From the NCBI GenBank assembly GCA_012838275.1, contig DUPO01000077.1:1-40770 (forward strand): DNA of 40,770 nucleotides. Reading direction: 5' to 3'. The first letter of the stretch is position 1; the number at the start of each line of letters is the position of its first letter. The notes under the pieces were generated by a model, which did not search any database, was not told where the DNA came from, and was given only the letters and a program-made list of their open reading frames with translations. Source of the stretch: Spirochaetales bacterium (GTDB taxonomy: Bacteria; Spirochaetota; Spirochaetia; Sphaerochaetales; Sphaerochaetaceae). A program made the translations under genes and the position numbers. Below are positions 1 through 9,491 of this stretch, piece by piece.

Positions 1-1
1 G

Positions 2-529
2 AAGGGACGAGCAGAGCACATCCTTGCTGCTGTGGAGGAGTCCGCCCACTACTATCTGCAGTTCCCCCAGAGTGCAGGCGCTTGGGATAGTCCCAAGTTC
101 TCCACAGAAAACACCCTGTTCTATACCTTGTTGATCATGAAGGCCTATGTAACTGATCCAGCGCGCTTTGATGAGGCAAAAAGACTGCAGGAGAGCACCT
201 GGAGGGCTAGGGAGTGGTCCATCATGATCAAGGAAGCAGCCAAGCGCATAGCATTGCAAAGTGAGATAGAGGAGCTCTTGTTCAAGATGGGCGCTACCAA
301 GGTAACTGAGAACGAACAGGGAGAAAGCCTCGGGGCTTCGCTCTACCGTTTCAATCTTCCTGTGCACTATGATGCAACTGCTGAGCTAAAGAGCCCCTGG
401 TTCCAGGTATTCCAGCGTGTCAGTCAGAGTGAAGACGCCCTGCTTAGGTGGGAGGTCATAGCTAGTGACGAGCGTATAGGACAGAGGGTGTTTGAAGAGA
501 TTGCAAAAGTGCAGCAGAGGTACAGGTAA
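2..529 (+). CDS. C-terminal part of a hypothetical protein, truncated by the window edge
   Basis: The frame is open from base 2 (KGRAEHILAAVEESAHYY...) to a TAA at 527-529. The ORF-track start at 32 is an internal GTG. No family recognised. Confidence 0.6.
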   Translation, partial: KGRAEHILAAVEESAHYYLQFPQSAGAWDSPKFSTENTLFYTLLIMKAYVTDPARFDEAKRLQESTWRAREWSIMIKEAAKRIALQSEIEELLFKMGATKVTENEQGESLGASLYRFNLPVHYDATAELKSPWFQVFQRVSQSEDALLRWEVIASDERIGQRVFEEIAKVQQRYR

Positions 530-543
530 TACGTTAGAAAAAG

Positions 544-573
544 GGCAGGCATCTTCAGCATGGGGTGCCTGCC
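544..573 (-). terminator. Intrinsic terminator, probably for the minus-strand PLD gene; may work in both directions
   Basis: About 10-bp stem GGCAGGCATC/GGTGCCTGCC. Read on the minus strand it is followed by CCTTTTTC. It lies between convergent stop codons. Confidence 0.7.
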
Positions 574-601
574 ATAAGTTTAAAATGTCATCAAGGGACA
601 T

Positions 602-1840
602 TCATACACCAAGCCAAGGGAGTGTCTTTTTTACCCTATCGTTTCTAATAGGAATGTTTTCATGATTGGCCAGGCCAAACAATTCAGTTATCGTACTCTC
701 TCCCACGGTCTTCAGCATATATTCCGGGTCGTGTATGCAACGGGCCAAACGGACCGGATAATCCTCTTGGCCAAAAAACAGATACGTACATGTCTTCTTG
801 ATTTTCCCCTCAGGATTCCTGTCGATGAATGCTTTTTTACGATTTTCAAGACCCTCCTTAATATACCTGTAACTGCTAAATGAGAAGACTCCATATCCTA
901 AAATATCTGCTATATCCTCGTTACTCATGGTCTCAAGTTTCTCTTTGCTTGAAAAAGCACTGGCAACTTGTTGATACCGTGGAACAGCATCGTGGTCAAG
1001 CCATTTGTCATTACTGGCAATAAATTCGGGAATGAACGATTTCACTCTTGAAGCGACTTGTATCCTGGAAAGCCCTGTACTCGGCCTGTATTTTTCATCT
1101 GCCCCATACGTCTCTCCCACCCACCAGACAAATCGGTCTATTTCTATCCGCAATGGGATTGAGTGCCACCTTCGCTGTCCGAACTCTTCAAATATATCTG
1201 TGAGGTGCCCATAAGAGGAGAGGAAGTCTTGATATTCTTTTTGGAAACGTATAATTGATTTTTCTAGAGGAGTCATCTTCTTCTCTTCAATTCCTGCATT
1301 GTTAAAGAAATACGAACCCATCATATTTGCTAGCATCTTTGCAAAGTTGAAATCGGTTCTCTCTTCCGGTATTTTATCTTTCATGAAGGCCTTGAATAAT
1401 TCCAGGTCTTTGTTTGTCAGTGGTTTTGCTTGCTGCCAATAATTGTCAAATATCTGGTGCAAGTCTGAAATTGTTTCCTTTTCTGTGATTTCGATTACAA
1501 CTTCTTGGTTTCTATAAAGACCGTTATTCGTGAAGTTTGCAGATCCCAAAAAAGCTATCCTCTGGCCAATAATATAGAATTTCGGGTGAAAATGCTCATC
1601 GTTAAAAAACCTGATATCCACGTTTTTGTGCGCGAAAGCTTTTTCAAGCGCTTCAACGCTCGTTCCTTTCCCTAGCCTGACAATTAGTGACACCGAACAG
1701 TTTTGATGTATGATTTTTTCTAGGGTTTCCCAATCGGTGAAAAATGCTGAGGCAATGCAGATAGCATCATTTTTCGCTTCATTGATTAGAACATTTCTAA
1801 AGCGTCCGTTAGTATCTTGAGAATTAGTTATTAGGCGCAT
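602..1840 (-). CDS. Phospholipase D-like (HKD variant) protein, possible nuclease
   Basis: 412 aa with HPKFYIIGQRIAFLGSANFTNNGL, matching an HxK(x)nGSxNxT PLD-type catalytic motif, plus a long uncharacterised C-terminal region. Confidence 0.7.
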   Translation of the reverse strand: MRLITNSQDTNGRFRNVLINEAKNDAICIASAFFTDWETLEKIIHQNCSVSLIVRLGKGTSVEALEKAFAHKNVDIRFFNDEHFHPKFYIIGQRIAFLGSANFTNNGLYRNQEVVIEITEKETISDLHQIFDNYWQQAKPLTNKDLELFKAFMKDKIPEERTDFNFAKMLANMMGSYFFNNAGIEEKKMTPLEKSIIRFQKEYQDFLSSYGHLTDIFEEFGQRRWHSIPLRIEIDRFVWWVGETYGADEKYRPSTGLSRIQVASRVKSFIPEFIASNDKWLDHDAVPRYQQVASAFSSKEKLETMSNEDIADILGYGVFSFSSYRYIKEGLENRKKAFIDRNPEGKIKKTCTYLFFGQEDYPVRLARCIHDPEYMLKTVGESTITELFGLANHENIPIRNDRVKKTLPWLGV

Positions 1841-1987
1841 TCCTTACTCCTGAAGTATGGCGGTACACACAATACATGTACAACACCTCCTATTTCATGA
1901 CAGGCTTGCCAGTGTTCGCTGGTATGATGATCCATAAGTTTTCTTTTATAGAAACCATACTGACTGGGCTTTTATACATTGTCATGG

Positions 1988-2776
1988 TTAGATTCCACCG
2001 GAAATCTTAATGTTTTCACCTGTTGTAAATGATGAGTCTTCACTCATCAGATAGGCTACGGTACCGGGAATTTCATCAATTGAGCCATAGCGACGCATAG
2101 GGATTTCGCCGACCATCTGTTTGGCCACTACACTGCGGTCCTTATCGTAGTACTGCGAGTTTGCAGCAGCCTGGAGATCGACCTGCCTGTCCCACATGAA
2201 GCCTGGGCCCATATAGCCGGGACTGATGGCATTGACCCTGATATTGTAAGGGGCGAGATCCTTGGCTGCAGTCTGAGTGAGGCCGACAAGAGCAAACTTG
2301 GAAGCCCCATAGGCTGCCATATTCACCGGACCACCGACTCCTGCCATGGAAGCGGTGTTTACGATCACTCCGGATTTTTGCCCTACCATCACTGCCGATA
2401 CTGCCCGAAGTACATGGAAGGCACCGATGAGATTGATCGATATCACCTGATGGAAATCCTTTACAGGGTAGGTGTGTATCTGGCTGAAGGCACCTTGGAT
2501 ACCTGCGTTGTTGAAGAGCATGTCAATTGTGGTAAAGTCTTTTTGAATCGCTTTCACCGTCTCCTCCACTTCACCATAATCGGCTACATTGCAATTATAT
2601 CCGATGCAGCGTACCCCTATCATCGTAATCCTTTGAATAGCATCTTTCATATCTTTCAGATCGATCAGAGCTATATCAGAACCTTCACTGGCCAGGCGTA
2701 GGGCAGTTGCGACGCCTATTTCTCCTGCACCTCCTGTAACCACACAAACTTTTTTACTGAATCTGTTTTCAACCAT
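1988..2776 (-). CDS. SDR-family NAD(P)-dependent oxidoreductase
   Basis: VTGGAGEIG Rossmann motif, NNAG, and an S...YGASK catalytic signature. The ATG at 2776 has AAGGAG about 8 nt upstream. The ORF track starts at 2812. Confidence 0.9.
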   Translation of the reverse strand: MVENRFSKKVCVVTGGAGEIGVATALRLASEGSDIALIDLKDMKDAIQRITMIGVRCIGYNCNVADYGEVEETVKAIQKDFTTIDMLFNNAGIQGAFSQIHTYPVKDFHQVISINLIGAFHVLRAVSAVMVGQKSGVIVNTASMAGVGGPVNMAAYGASKFALVGLTQTAAKDLAPYNIRVNAISPGYMGPGFMWDRQVDLQAAANSQYYDKDRSVVAKQMVGEIPMRRYGSIDEIPGTVAYLMSEDSSFTTGENIKISGGI

Positions 2777-3025
2777 TGCTGCAATCTCCTTCTTCCAATC
2801 ATAGTAACCCATGACGCTGACATTCTATATACTCATCTTCTCATGATAGTCCAAAGTTCCGGTAAGAGTTGAGCCTAATCGGCTCAGAGGCTCCTTTGAA
2901 AAAGGAGTGCAGTATCAGAGGGGCTTGGGATGTGACTTGTTTCTTTGACGTTGGCATTTGCCGTTTACGTTAGAGAACCCTATGCCTTGTCAGGATTGGC
3001 TCAGTTCTTTTCTGGACAGGAAAAA

Positions 3026-3064
3026 TACCCTCGCTCTCTTTTTTGCCTAAAGGGAGCGAGGGTA
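3026..3064 (-). terminator. Intrinsic terminator of the pgl-zwf transcription unit
   Basis: 11-bp perfect stem TACCCTCGCTC/GAGCGAGGGTA, followed on the minus strand by TTTTT. It lies about 70 bp past the zwf stop. Confidence 0.8.
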
Positions 3065-3135
3065 GTTAAATAGCTTCTGATTTGATTTTCGTCGCTATGG
3101 TCGGAACCGTTTCTAGGTTCCTGATGGAAATATCC

Positions 3136-4488
3136 TTAGATGTACCATGTGAAGTTGTTGTTATCTGCCAGCTGGTTCGCAAAGCGAGGCAGGGTCCTTA
3201 CAGGGTAGACCTCCGTATGGTCATCATGTTCCAGCATGGGGGTAACAATCCTCCAGGATTCTGTGATCTCCCTCATGGTGGGGAAGAGGCTCTTGTCCCC
3301 CTGCAGTATTTTCTGCAGGATCTGCTCATACGCTTCGGGTGTGTTGGCTCCGAAGGTCTCAGCCTGGTTAAACCGGAAGCGCACAGGCTTTGATTTCCAG
3401 GATGTGTTGGGCTGTTTCAGGTTGACGCTGATGTCTATGGTCAGTTCAGGATGGATGTTGATGATCACAGCATTCTCTGCGATGCTCTGGTCGTGCATGA
3501 CATCTTTTGTCGTATTCTTGAACTTCACATAGATGAGGCTCTTTGCCTCAGCCTGCATCTTTCCTGTGCGGACATAGATGGGGATATTTGCAAAAAGGTA
3601 CGTATTTACATAGAGCTTGAGGGCTGCATAGGTAGGCACGTCGACGACATGTCCGCTGTTTGCACCCAAGGATTCATATCTGCCCATGGAGAACTCCTCT
3701 ACAGAGGAAATTGCCTTGAGCACTTTCACTTTTTCAACAGCAATGTCCTCAGATGAGAGAGAGGCGGGCTCATTCATGGTAAGGTAGGTCACTATCTGCA
3801 TGATATGGTTCTGGATGGTATCGCGAACCACCCCGATCTTCTCATAGAAACCGAGCCTCTGGTCCACCCCGTGAGTCTCATCAAAGATGATCTGTATGCT
3901 TTCAATCGAGTCCTTATCCCAGATACTGCGTATGATGTCATTGTGGAAACGCATGATGAGCAGGTTTTGCATGAACTCCTTGCCCAGGTAGTGGTCGATC
4001 CTGAATATCTCCTTGTCTTCAAAGGCGGTTTCAAGGATCCTGTTATAGCGGACAGCGGATTCAAGGTCAAAGCCAAAGGGCTTCTCCACCACAATCTTCT
4101 TGGTCAGGGTACAGATACAGTCCATGGATGAGTCGACTTCTTGTATCTGATGGATGGCCTCCTCGTAGAGGGAGGGCTGTAGGGCGAGGTAGTAGATAAG
4201 CTCCACGCTCTCCTTGCCCACGACCATGGACTTGAGTTTTTCTGTAAGGTTTTTGGTCGCCTTGGGGTCTGCCATGTCGTATGGAAGGTAATCTAGGTGC
4301 TCAAGGAATTCTGGTGCCGCACTTTTGTCTATGATGGTGTCTACAAAAGCCGCGCGGTCCTCAAACCTTCTGCCAAGGGCAAGAATATCAAATTCAAAGC
4401 CTTTACCTATGAGCTGCTCATATGCAGGATAAAGTTTTTTCAGGGCCAAATCCCCTGTCCCGCCGTATTGTATGATGATTCTTTTCAT
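3136..4488 (-). CDS. zwf: Glucose-6-phosphate 1-dehydrogenase
   Basis: 450 aa with GGTGDLALKKLYPA dinucleotide-binding motif and RIDHYLGKE active-site signature; directly follows pgl. Confidence 0.95.
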   Translation of the reverse strand: MKRIIIQYGGTGDLALKKLYPAYEQLIGKGFEFDILALGRRFEDRAAFVDTIIDKSAAPEFLEHLDYLPYDMADPKATKNLTEKLKSMVVGKESVELIYYLALQPSLYEEAIHQIQEVDSSMDCICTLTKKIVVEKPFGFDLESAVRYNRILETAFEDKEIFRIDHYLGKEFMQNLLIMRFHNDIIRSIWDKDSIESIQIIFDETHGVDQRLGFYEKIGVVRDTIQNHIMQIVTYLTMNEPASLSSEDIAVEKVKVLKAISSVEEFSMGRYESLGANSGHVVDVPTYAALKLYVNTYLFANIPIYVRTGKMQAEAKSLIYVKFKNTTKDVMHDQSIAENAVIINIHPELTIDISVNLKQPNTSWKSKPVRFRFNQAETFGANTPEAYEQILQKILQGDKSLFPTMREITESWRIVTPMLEHDDHTEVYPVRTLPRFANQLADNNNFTWYI

Positions 4489-4492
4489 TGGG

Positions 4493-5149
4493 TCACTCCT
4501 TGATGTCGGTGATTATCGTCACAGGAAAGTCATGGTGGAAGAAGAAGGAGCAGGGAAGGGTGTTTGCTGTCTCCTTGTCGGAGAGCAATCGATTGAGTGC
4601 TTCCCGCTTTCCCTCGCCAAGGGCCAGTAGGTATACAGGGCTCTGCTGTGCATGGTCCAAAAAACCTCTGTAGGTAAAAGTGACCCTTTCGCTAGGGGGT
4701 TTCGGTGAGTTGGTGATTAGAGCAGTCTGTCCGGAATCTTCTGAAGGGTAGGATCCGGGAAATAGGGAGGCTACGTGACCATCCTCACCAATCCCCAGGT
4801 AGACAAGGTCAAACTTTGTGCTCTTGTTTTCAAGCAAGGGTTTGCCTACACGTGGGACGGTCAGGCTGGATTTGGCAAATCTCTTGCTCTCAACGGCCTT
4901 GTCCAGACCCGCTTCCATGAGGGTGTCTGAGTTCAATTCACCGCTGAGCCTCTCATCAAGGAGGTATAGCCTGATTCGTTTGAAGACAGAATCATCCAGA
5001 CCAAGCATGCCTTGGATAAGGTGTCCGGCACTTCTTCCGCCAGGGAGACCAATGTGAATCAGTTCATCTTTTCGCTTTGCAATCTCTTCAATATGGGTAC
5101 GAACGAGCATTTGCAGTTCAGGTGACCCGGTTATCATTAATTTCTTCAT
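4493..5149 (-). CDS. pgl: 6-phosphogluconolactonase
   Basis: 218 aa with GLPGGRSAGHLIQGM, LLDERL and LGIGEDGHVASLFPG; operon with zwf. Confidence 0.92.
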   Translation of the reverse strand: MKKLMITGSPELQMLVRTHIEEIAKRKDELIHIGLPGGRSAGHLIQGMLGLDDSVFKRIRLYLLDERLSGELNSDTLMEAGLDKAVESKRFAKSSLTVPRVGKPLLENKSTKFDLVYLGIGEDGHVASLFPGSYPSEDSGQTALITNSPKPPSERVTFTYRGFLDHAQQSPVYLLALGEGKREALNRLLSDKETANTLPCSFFFHHDFPVTIITDIKE

Positions 5150-5215
5150 ACATTGAATATACTAAATAACATGGGAGGAGAACAGAGGCAGGAGGAGGCG
5201 CAGCAGCAAATAGGC

Positions 5216-6466
5216 TTATTGATTGTTAGCTTCCAGTTTTTCCTTTGCAATTGCCAGCATCAGCTTTATGCGGTTTTCCTGGTTCACATGGGTCGCCGAC
5301 GGGTCATAGTCGATGGGCACTATATTCGCATCGGGGGCTTTCTCCGTCACTGTCCTGATCATGCCCTTTGCACAGATATGGTTGGGTAGGCAGCCGAAGG
5401 GTTGGGTGCAGACGATGTTCTTATACCCTATATGGACCAGCTCAAGCATCTCCGCCGTGAGAAGCCAGCCCTCTCCCATCTTGACTCCGTAATCGAGGAT
5501 ACCTTCGTTGAGTTTCTTCAGTTCGACATAGGTGGACGGGACGGTGAAACATCCCTGTTTTCTTATTGCTTCTAGGGACATCTTCTCGACCATGAACAGC
5601 AGTTTCATCCCCCATTGGGTAAAAAGGGAGGAAAAAAACCTTCCACCATAGTATTTTCGGTCGGTGATGGCGTTGTCAGCCCCATAGTAGAGGAATCCCA
5701 TCATGGAGGGGACCATCACCTCACAGCCCTGATCCTCAAGAAACTGCTGGAGGTTGTTGTTTCCCAGAGGGGCGTATTTCATGTAGATCTCACCTACGAT
5801 TCCAACTTTGATCTTATCTGTCTTGGCGACGGGTATCTGGGCGAATTCCCGGGCTATGGCATTGAGGTTGTTCTTCATGGCCCACCCGATGTAGCCCCTG
5901 TTGTTTGCAAATTTTTCTGAAAGGATGGCTGTCCATTTGGCGACCAGGGAGTCGGCTTCCCCTTTGTTTGTTTCATAGGGTCGGACCTGGTTTGAAAGAG
6001 TCATCAGAAGATCCCCATAGACAAAGCCGGCATACGCTTGCAGCAGCATGAAGGGGGTAAGCTTGAGACCGGGGTTCTTCTCCATTCCCTTCAAGTTGAG
6101 GCTGATGACAGGAATCTGCTCCAGCCCGCAACGTTTCAAGGCCTTTCTCAGAAGGAAGATATAGTTGCTTGCCCGGCATCCTCCACCTGTCTGACTGATC
6201 ACCAAGGCAGTCTTGTCCACGTCATAGAGTCCGCTCTTTAAAGCGTCGATCATCTGCCCTATGACCAGCTGGGCCGGGTAGCAGATGTCGTTGTGCACGT
6301 ATCTCAAGCCCTCCCTGATGACATTGGGTCCCTCGTTCTCCAGGAGGATGGCCTTGTAGCCATGATTGATGAATACCTCCTTGACCAAGGTGAAATGCAC
6401 CGGGGACATGTTGGGGATGAGTATCGTGTACTCTTTCTTCATCTCTTTCGTAAACTTGACTGCCAT
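5216..6466 (-). CDS. 2-hydroxyacyl-CoA dehydratase (HgdB/BcrC)-like domain protein, partner of the upstream activase
   Basis: 416 aa with HNDICYPAQLVIGQMI, SQTGGGCRASNYI and QPFGCLPNHICAKGM. Its ATG overlaps the upstream stop (TAATG). Confidence 0.8.
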   Translation of the reverse strand: MAVKFTKEMKKEYTILIPNMSPVHFTLVKEVFINHGYKAILLENEGPNVIREGLRYVHNDICYPAQLVIGQMIDALKSGLYDVDKTALVISQTGGGCRASNYIFLLRKALKRCGLEQIPVISLNLKGMEKNPGLKLTPFMLLQAYAGFVYGDLLMTLSNQVRPYETNKGEADSLVAKWTAILSEKFANNRGYIGWAMKNNLNAIAREFAQIPVAKTDKIKVGIVGEIYMKYAPLGNNNLQQFLEDQGCEVMVPSMMGFLYYGADNAITDRKYYGGRFFSSLFTQWGMKLLFMVEKMSLEAIRKQGCFTVPSTYVELKKLNEGILDYGVKMGEGWLLTAEMLELVHIGYKNIVCTQPFGCLPNHICAKGMIRTVTEKAPDANIVPIDYDPSATHVNQENRIKLMLAIAKEKLEANNQ

Positions 6467-9390
6467 TACCGGTTACCCTCCTCAAGTGCCGCTAACAAGC
6501 TTCTGATACGGATCTTAACAGCCCCGAGGTTTGTAATCTCATCGATCTTTATCTGGGTGTAAATCTTTTCGCTATCATGAAGGATATCTCTGATCTCATC
6601 ACTGGTTACCGCATCAAGGCCGCAGCCGAAGGAGACCAGGTGGATGAGGTTCATGTCTTGCTGACTGAGCACATACCTCGCCGCGTCATAGAGACGGGCG
6701 TGGTAAGGCCACTGGTTGAGGACCTTACGGCTCTCTTTTTTCATTTTGTGTGCAATGGTGTCCTCACTGATGACGGCACACTCACACTGCAGCAGCAACT
6801 GGTCGATTCCATGGTTTACCTCGCTATCCAGATGATAAGGGCGGCCGGCGAGGACGATGATGGGCCATTTCTTGTTTCGGGCATTTTCGATGATGATCTC
6901 ACCTTGTTTCCGGATTGCTTTCAGATATGCCTCATGAGCTTCGTAGCCACGCTTGCAAGCCTGCCTGATCTCCTTGTTGGCGATGCCATAGGGTTTCCCC
7001 AGTACAGCATAGAGCCGTTTGGGAAGGAAGGAGCGGTCCGCCAAAGATAGGTAGTCGCTGATGAAGGTTATACCTTCTTCCTGTAGGGCGGGGATATTGT
7101 TTTTCAACACCTCAGGATAGTAGGCGACGACAGGACAGTTGAAATGGTTGTCTCCCTTGTGCTCATCGATGTTGTAGCTGCTGCAGGGATAGAAAATGGT
7201 TTTTACCCCCTCATCCAGGAGGTATTGGATATGTCCGTGCATCAGCTTTGCAGGATAGCAGACCGTGTCGCTGGGGATGGTCGACTGCCCGTCAAGATAG
7301 GTCTGCCTGGTCGACGGAGGGGAGACCACAACCTCAAAGCCCAAATACGAGAAGAACGAATGCCAGAAGGGGAGTTGCTCCATGAAATTCAACTGGAAAG
7401 GAAGGCCTATCTTTCCCCTCCTGTTCATGGATGGCTTGAACTGTGCCAGATACTGCTGCTTGAAAGCGTAAATGTTCAGCTCTTTGGGGTCGCTGATGAA
7501 GCTTTCGGGTTTGACGATACGGTCACATTTGTTCCCGCTGATCAGTTTCCGTTCGTGGTCGAAGCGGTTGACGGTCAAGAGACAGTAGTTTGTACATCCC
7601 TTGCAATGGAGGGTCTTGGTGGTGTGGGAGAAATGTTTCAGCTGGTCGAGTTGCAGCAGGGTAGTCCCCAAGGGGACGCTCTGATGCATTTTCTTAGCAT
7701 AGAGGGCGCAACCATATGCTCCCATCAGGGCCGCTTCCTGGACACGGACAACATTCGAGCCAAGCTCCATCTCAAATGAACGTAACACCGCATCATTGAG
7801 GAATGTCCCCCCCTGAACCACAATATGTTCACCGAGCATCGAGGGGTCAGTGGACCGGATGACCTTGTATAGGGCATTCTTCACCACACTGATGGCAAGG
7901 CCGGCAAAGATGTCAGGAACGGAAGCACCGTCCTTTTGTGCCTGTTTGACCGAACTGTTCATGAAGACTGTGCATCGGCTGCCCAAATCCACCGGATGTT
8001 GTGCTCCAAGGGCGAGTTTGGCCGCCTGTTCGGGAGTATAGCCCAAGGCGTTTGAAAAAGTCTGCAAGAAGGATCCGCATCCTGATGAGCACGCCTCATT
8101 GAGGAAGATGTCGTCGATGAAACCATCGGCGATCTTAAAGCACTTGATATCCTGGCCCCCGATGTCGATGATAAAGTCCACCTGGGGATTGAAAGCCTTT
8201 GCACTGGTGTAATGGGCCATTGTCTCGACAAGGGAGTACTCCAGGTCAAAGGCCTGCTTGATGAGATGCTCCCCGTATCCGGTGGAGCACCCTTTGACAA
8301 GAGATATCCTGGGATACGTGACCATGAAGGTGCTGAGGAACTCCTTGACCAGTTGGACAGGATTACCGTTGTTGCTCTGATAGCGGCTATAGAGCACCCG
8401 GGACTCATTGTCGAGTATGCACACCTTGACTGTGGTCGATCCTGCATCGATTCCTACAAAAGCATCCCCTTCATAGGTTTCAGGGTCGCCATAAGCTAGT
8501 TTCGCATTGGAATGTCTCTTTGAAAAGCTCTCGTATTCCTGTGGATCCTTGAAAAGGGGAGGGATCGAGGTATAGTTGACCTTGACCTCGGTCTCCTCAA
8601 CGATTCGGATCAGTTCCTTGAGAGAAAGCGTAATGTCATTACTGGCCAAAGCTGTTCCCAAAGCCACGAAGTAGAGGGAATTGTCCGGGCAGTTGCCCTC
8701 AAGCTTGAGGGTAAGGTCAAACGCTTTGCGTAGCTGGGGGAAGAAGGTAAGAGGTCCGCCAAGATAGACCACCTGCCCTTTTATGGGCCTTCCCTGGGCA
8801 AGGCCCGCAATGGTCTGGTTGACGACAGAGTAGAAGATCGAAAGGGCCAGGTCTTCTTTCGCGGCCCCTTGATTGAGTAGGGGTTGGACATCACTCTTGG
8901 CAAACACCCCACATCTGGAAGCTATGGAGTAGGTCTGTTGGGCCTTGCTGGCAAGCGAGTCCATCTCATCCTGGCTCACATGAAGCAGGGAAGCCATCTG
9001 GTCGATGAATGAGCCTGTACCTCCGGCACAGGTCCCGTTCATACGCACTTCCATCTGGTCTCCCAGGAAGAGGATTTTTGCGTCCTCCCCTCCGAGTTCG
9101 ATGACTACATCACTGCTGGGAAGGTAGTGCCTTACCGCAAGACGTGTCGCATAGACCTCCTGGACAAACGTAAGGTCCAGGTTTTGGGCCAGGCCCATTC
9201 CGGCAGAACCGGAAATGCTGATAGTTATGTCTTTGTCGCCAAATTCCTCAAGAACAGCAGAGAGCAAAGTTACTGCAGTCTCCCGAATTTGAGAAAAATG
9301 ACGAGTGTACTGTGCATGTACAAGATTTCCAGTATCATCAAGGACCACGCTTTTCATGGTGGTGGAGCCAACATCTAATCCGATTCTCAC
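6466..9390 (-). CDS. Acyl-CoA dehydratase activase-related protein with two tandem BadF/BadG/HgdC-type ASKHA ATPase domains and a DUF2229-like region
   Basis: 974 aa. Two ASKHA phosphate-binding motifs (LDVGSTTMKSVV; IDAGSTTVKVCI), each followed by Cys-X38-Cys, then VCYPAKLMHGHI and a CKGCTNYC cluster. Confidence 0.88.
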   Translation of the reverse strand: MRIGLDVGSTTMKSVVLDDTGNLVHAQYTRHFSQIRETAVTLLSAVLEEFGDKDITISISGSAGMGLAQNLDLTFVQEVYATRLAVRHYLPSSDVVIELGGEDAKILFLGDQMEVRMNGTCAGGTGSFIDQMASLLHVSQDEMDSLASKAQQTYSIASRCGVFAKSDVQPLLNQGAAKEDLALSIFYSVVNQTIAGLAQGRPIKGQVVYLGGPLTFFPQLRKAFDLTLKLEGNCPDNSLYFVALGTALASNDITLSLKELIRIVEETEVKVNYTSIPPLFKDPQEYESFSKRHSNAKLAYGDPETYEGDAFVGIDAGSTTVKVCILDNESRVLYSRYQSNNGNPVQLVKEFLSTFMVTYPRISLVKGCSTGYGEHLIKQAFDLEYSLVETMAHYTSAKAFNPQVDFIIDIGGQDIKCFKIADGFIDDIFLNEACSSGCGSFLQTFSNALGYTPEQAAKLALGAQHPVDLGSRCTVFMNSSVKQAQKDGASVPDIFAGLAISVVKNALYKVIRSTDPSMLGEHIVVQGGTFLNDAVLRSFEMELGSNVVRVQEAALMGAYGCALYAKKMHQSVPLGTTLLQLDQLKHFSHTTKTLHCKGCTNYCLLTVNRFDHERKLISGNKCDRIVKPESFISDPKELNIYAFKQQYLAQFKPSMNRRGKIGLPFQLNFMEQLPFWHSFFSYLGFEVVVSPPSTRQTYLDGQSTIPSDTVCYPAKLMHGHIQYLLDEGVKTIFYPCSSYNIDEHKGDNHFNCPVVAYYPEVLKNNIPALQEEGITFISDYLSLADRSFLPKRLYAVLGKPYGIANKEIRQACKRGYEAHEAYLKAIRKQGEIIIENARNKKWPIIVLAGRPYHLDSEVNHGIDQLLLQCECAVISEDTIAHKMKKESRKVLNQWPYHARLYDAARYVLSQQDMNLIHLVSFGCGLDAVTSDEIRDILHDSEKIYTQIKIDEITNLGAVKIRIRSLLAALEEGNR

Positions 9391-9491
9391 CGAAATGCCT
9401 CCCGCTTACAGAAACAATACCTAAATTTCCCTACTTATCATAGTGAATATCTAGAGTTTTATACACATTTGCATAAAGTGTCTATATACGA

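Noticed and set aside
7144-7779. 211-aa plus-strand ORF antisense to the activase
   Set aside because: Shadow ORF; the opposite strand encodes recognisable family motifs.
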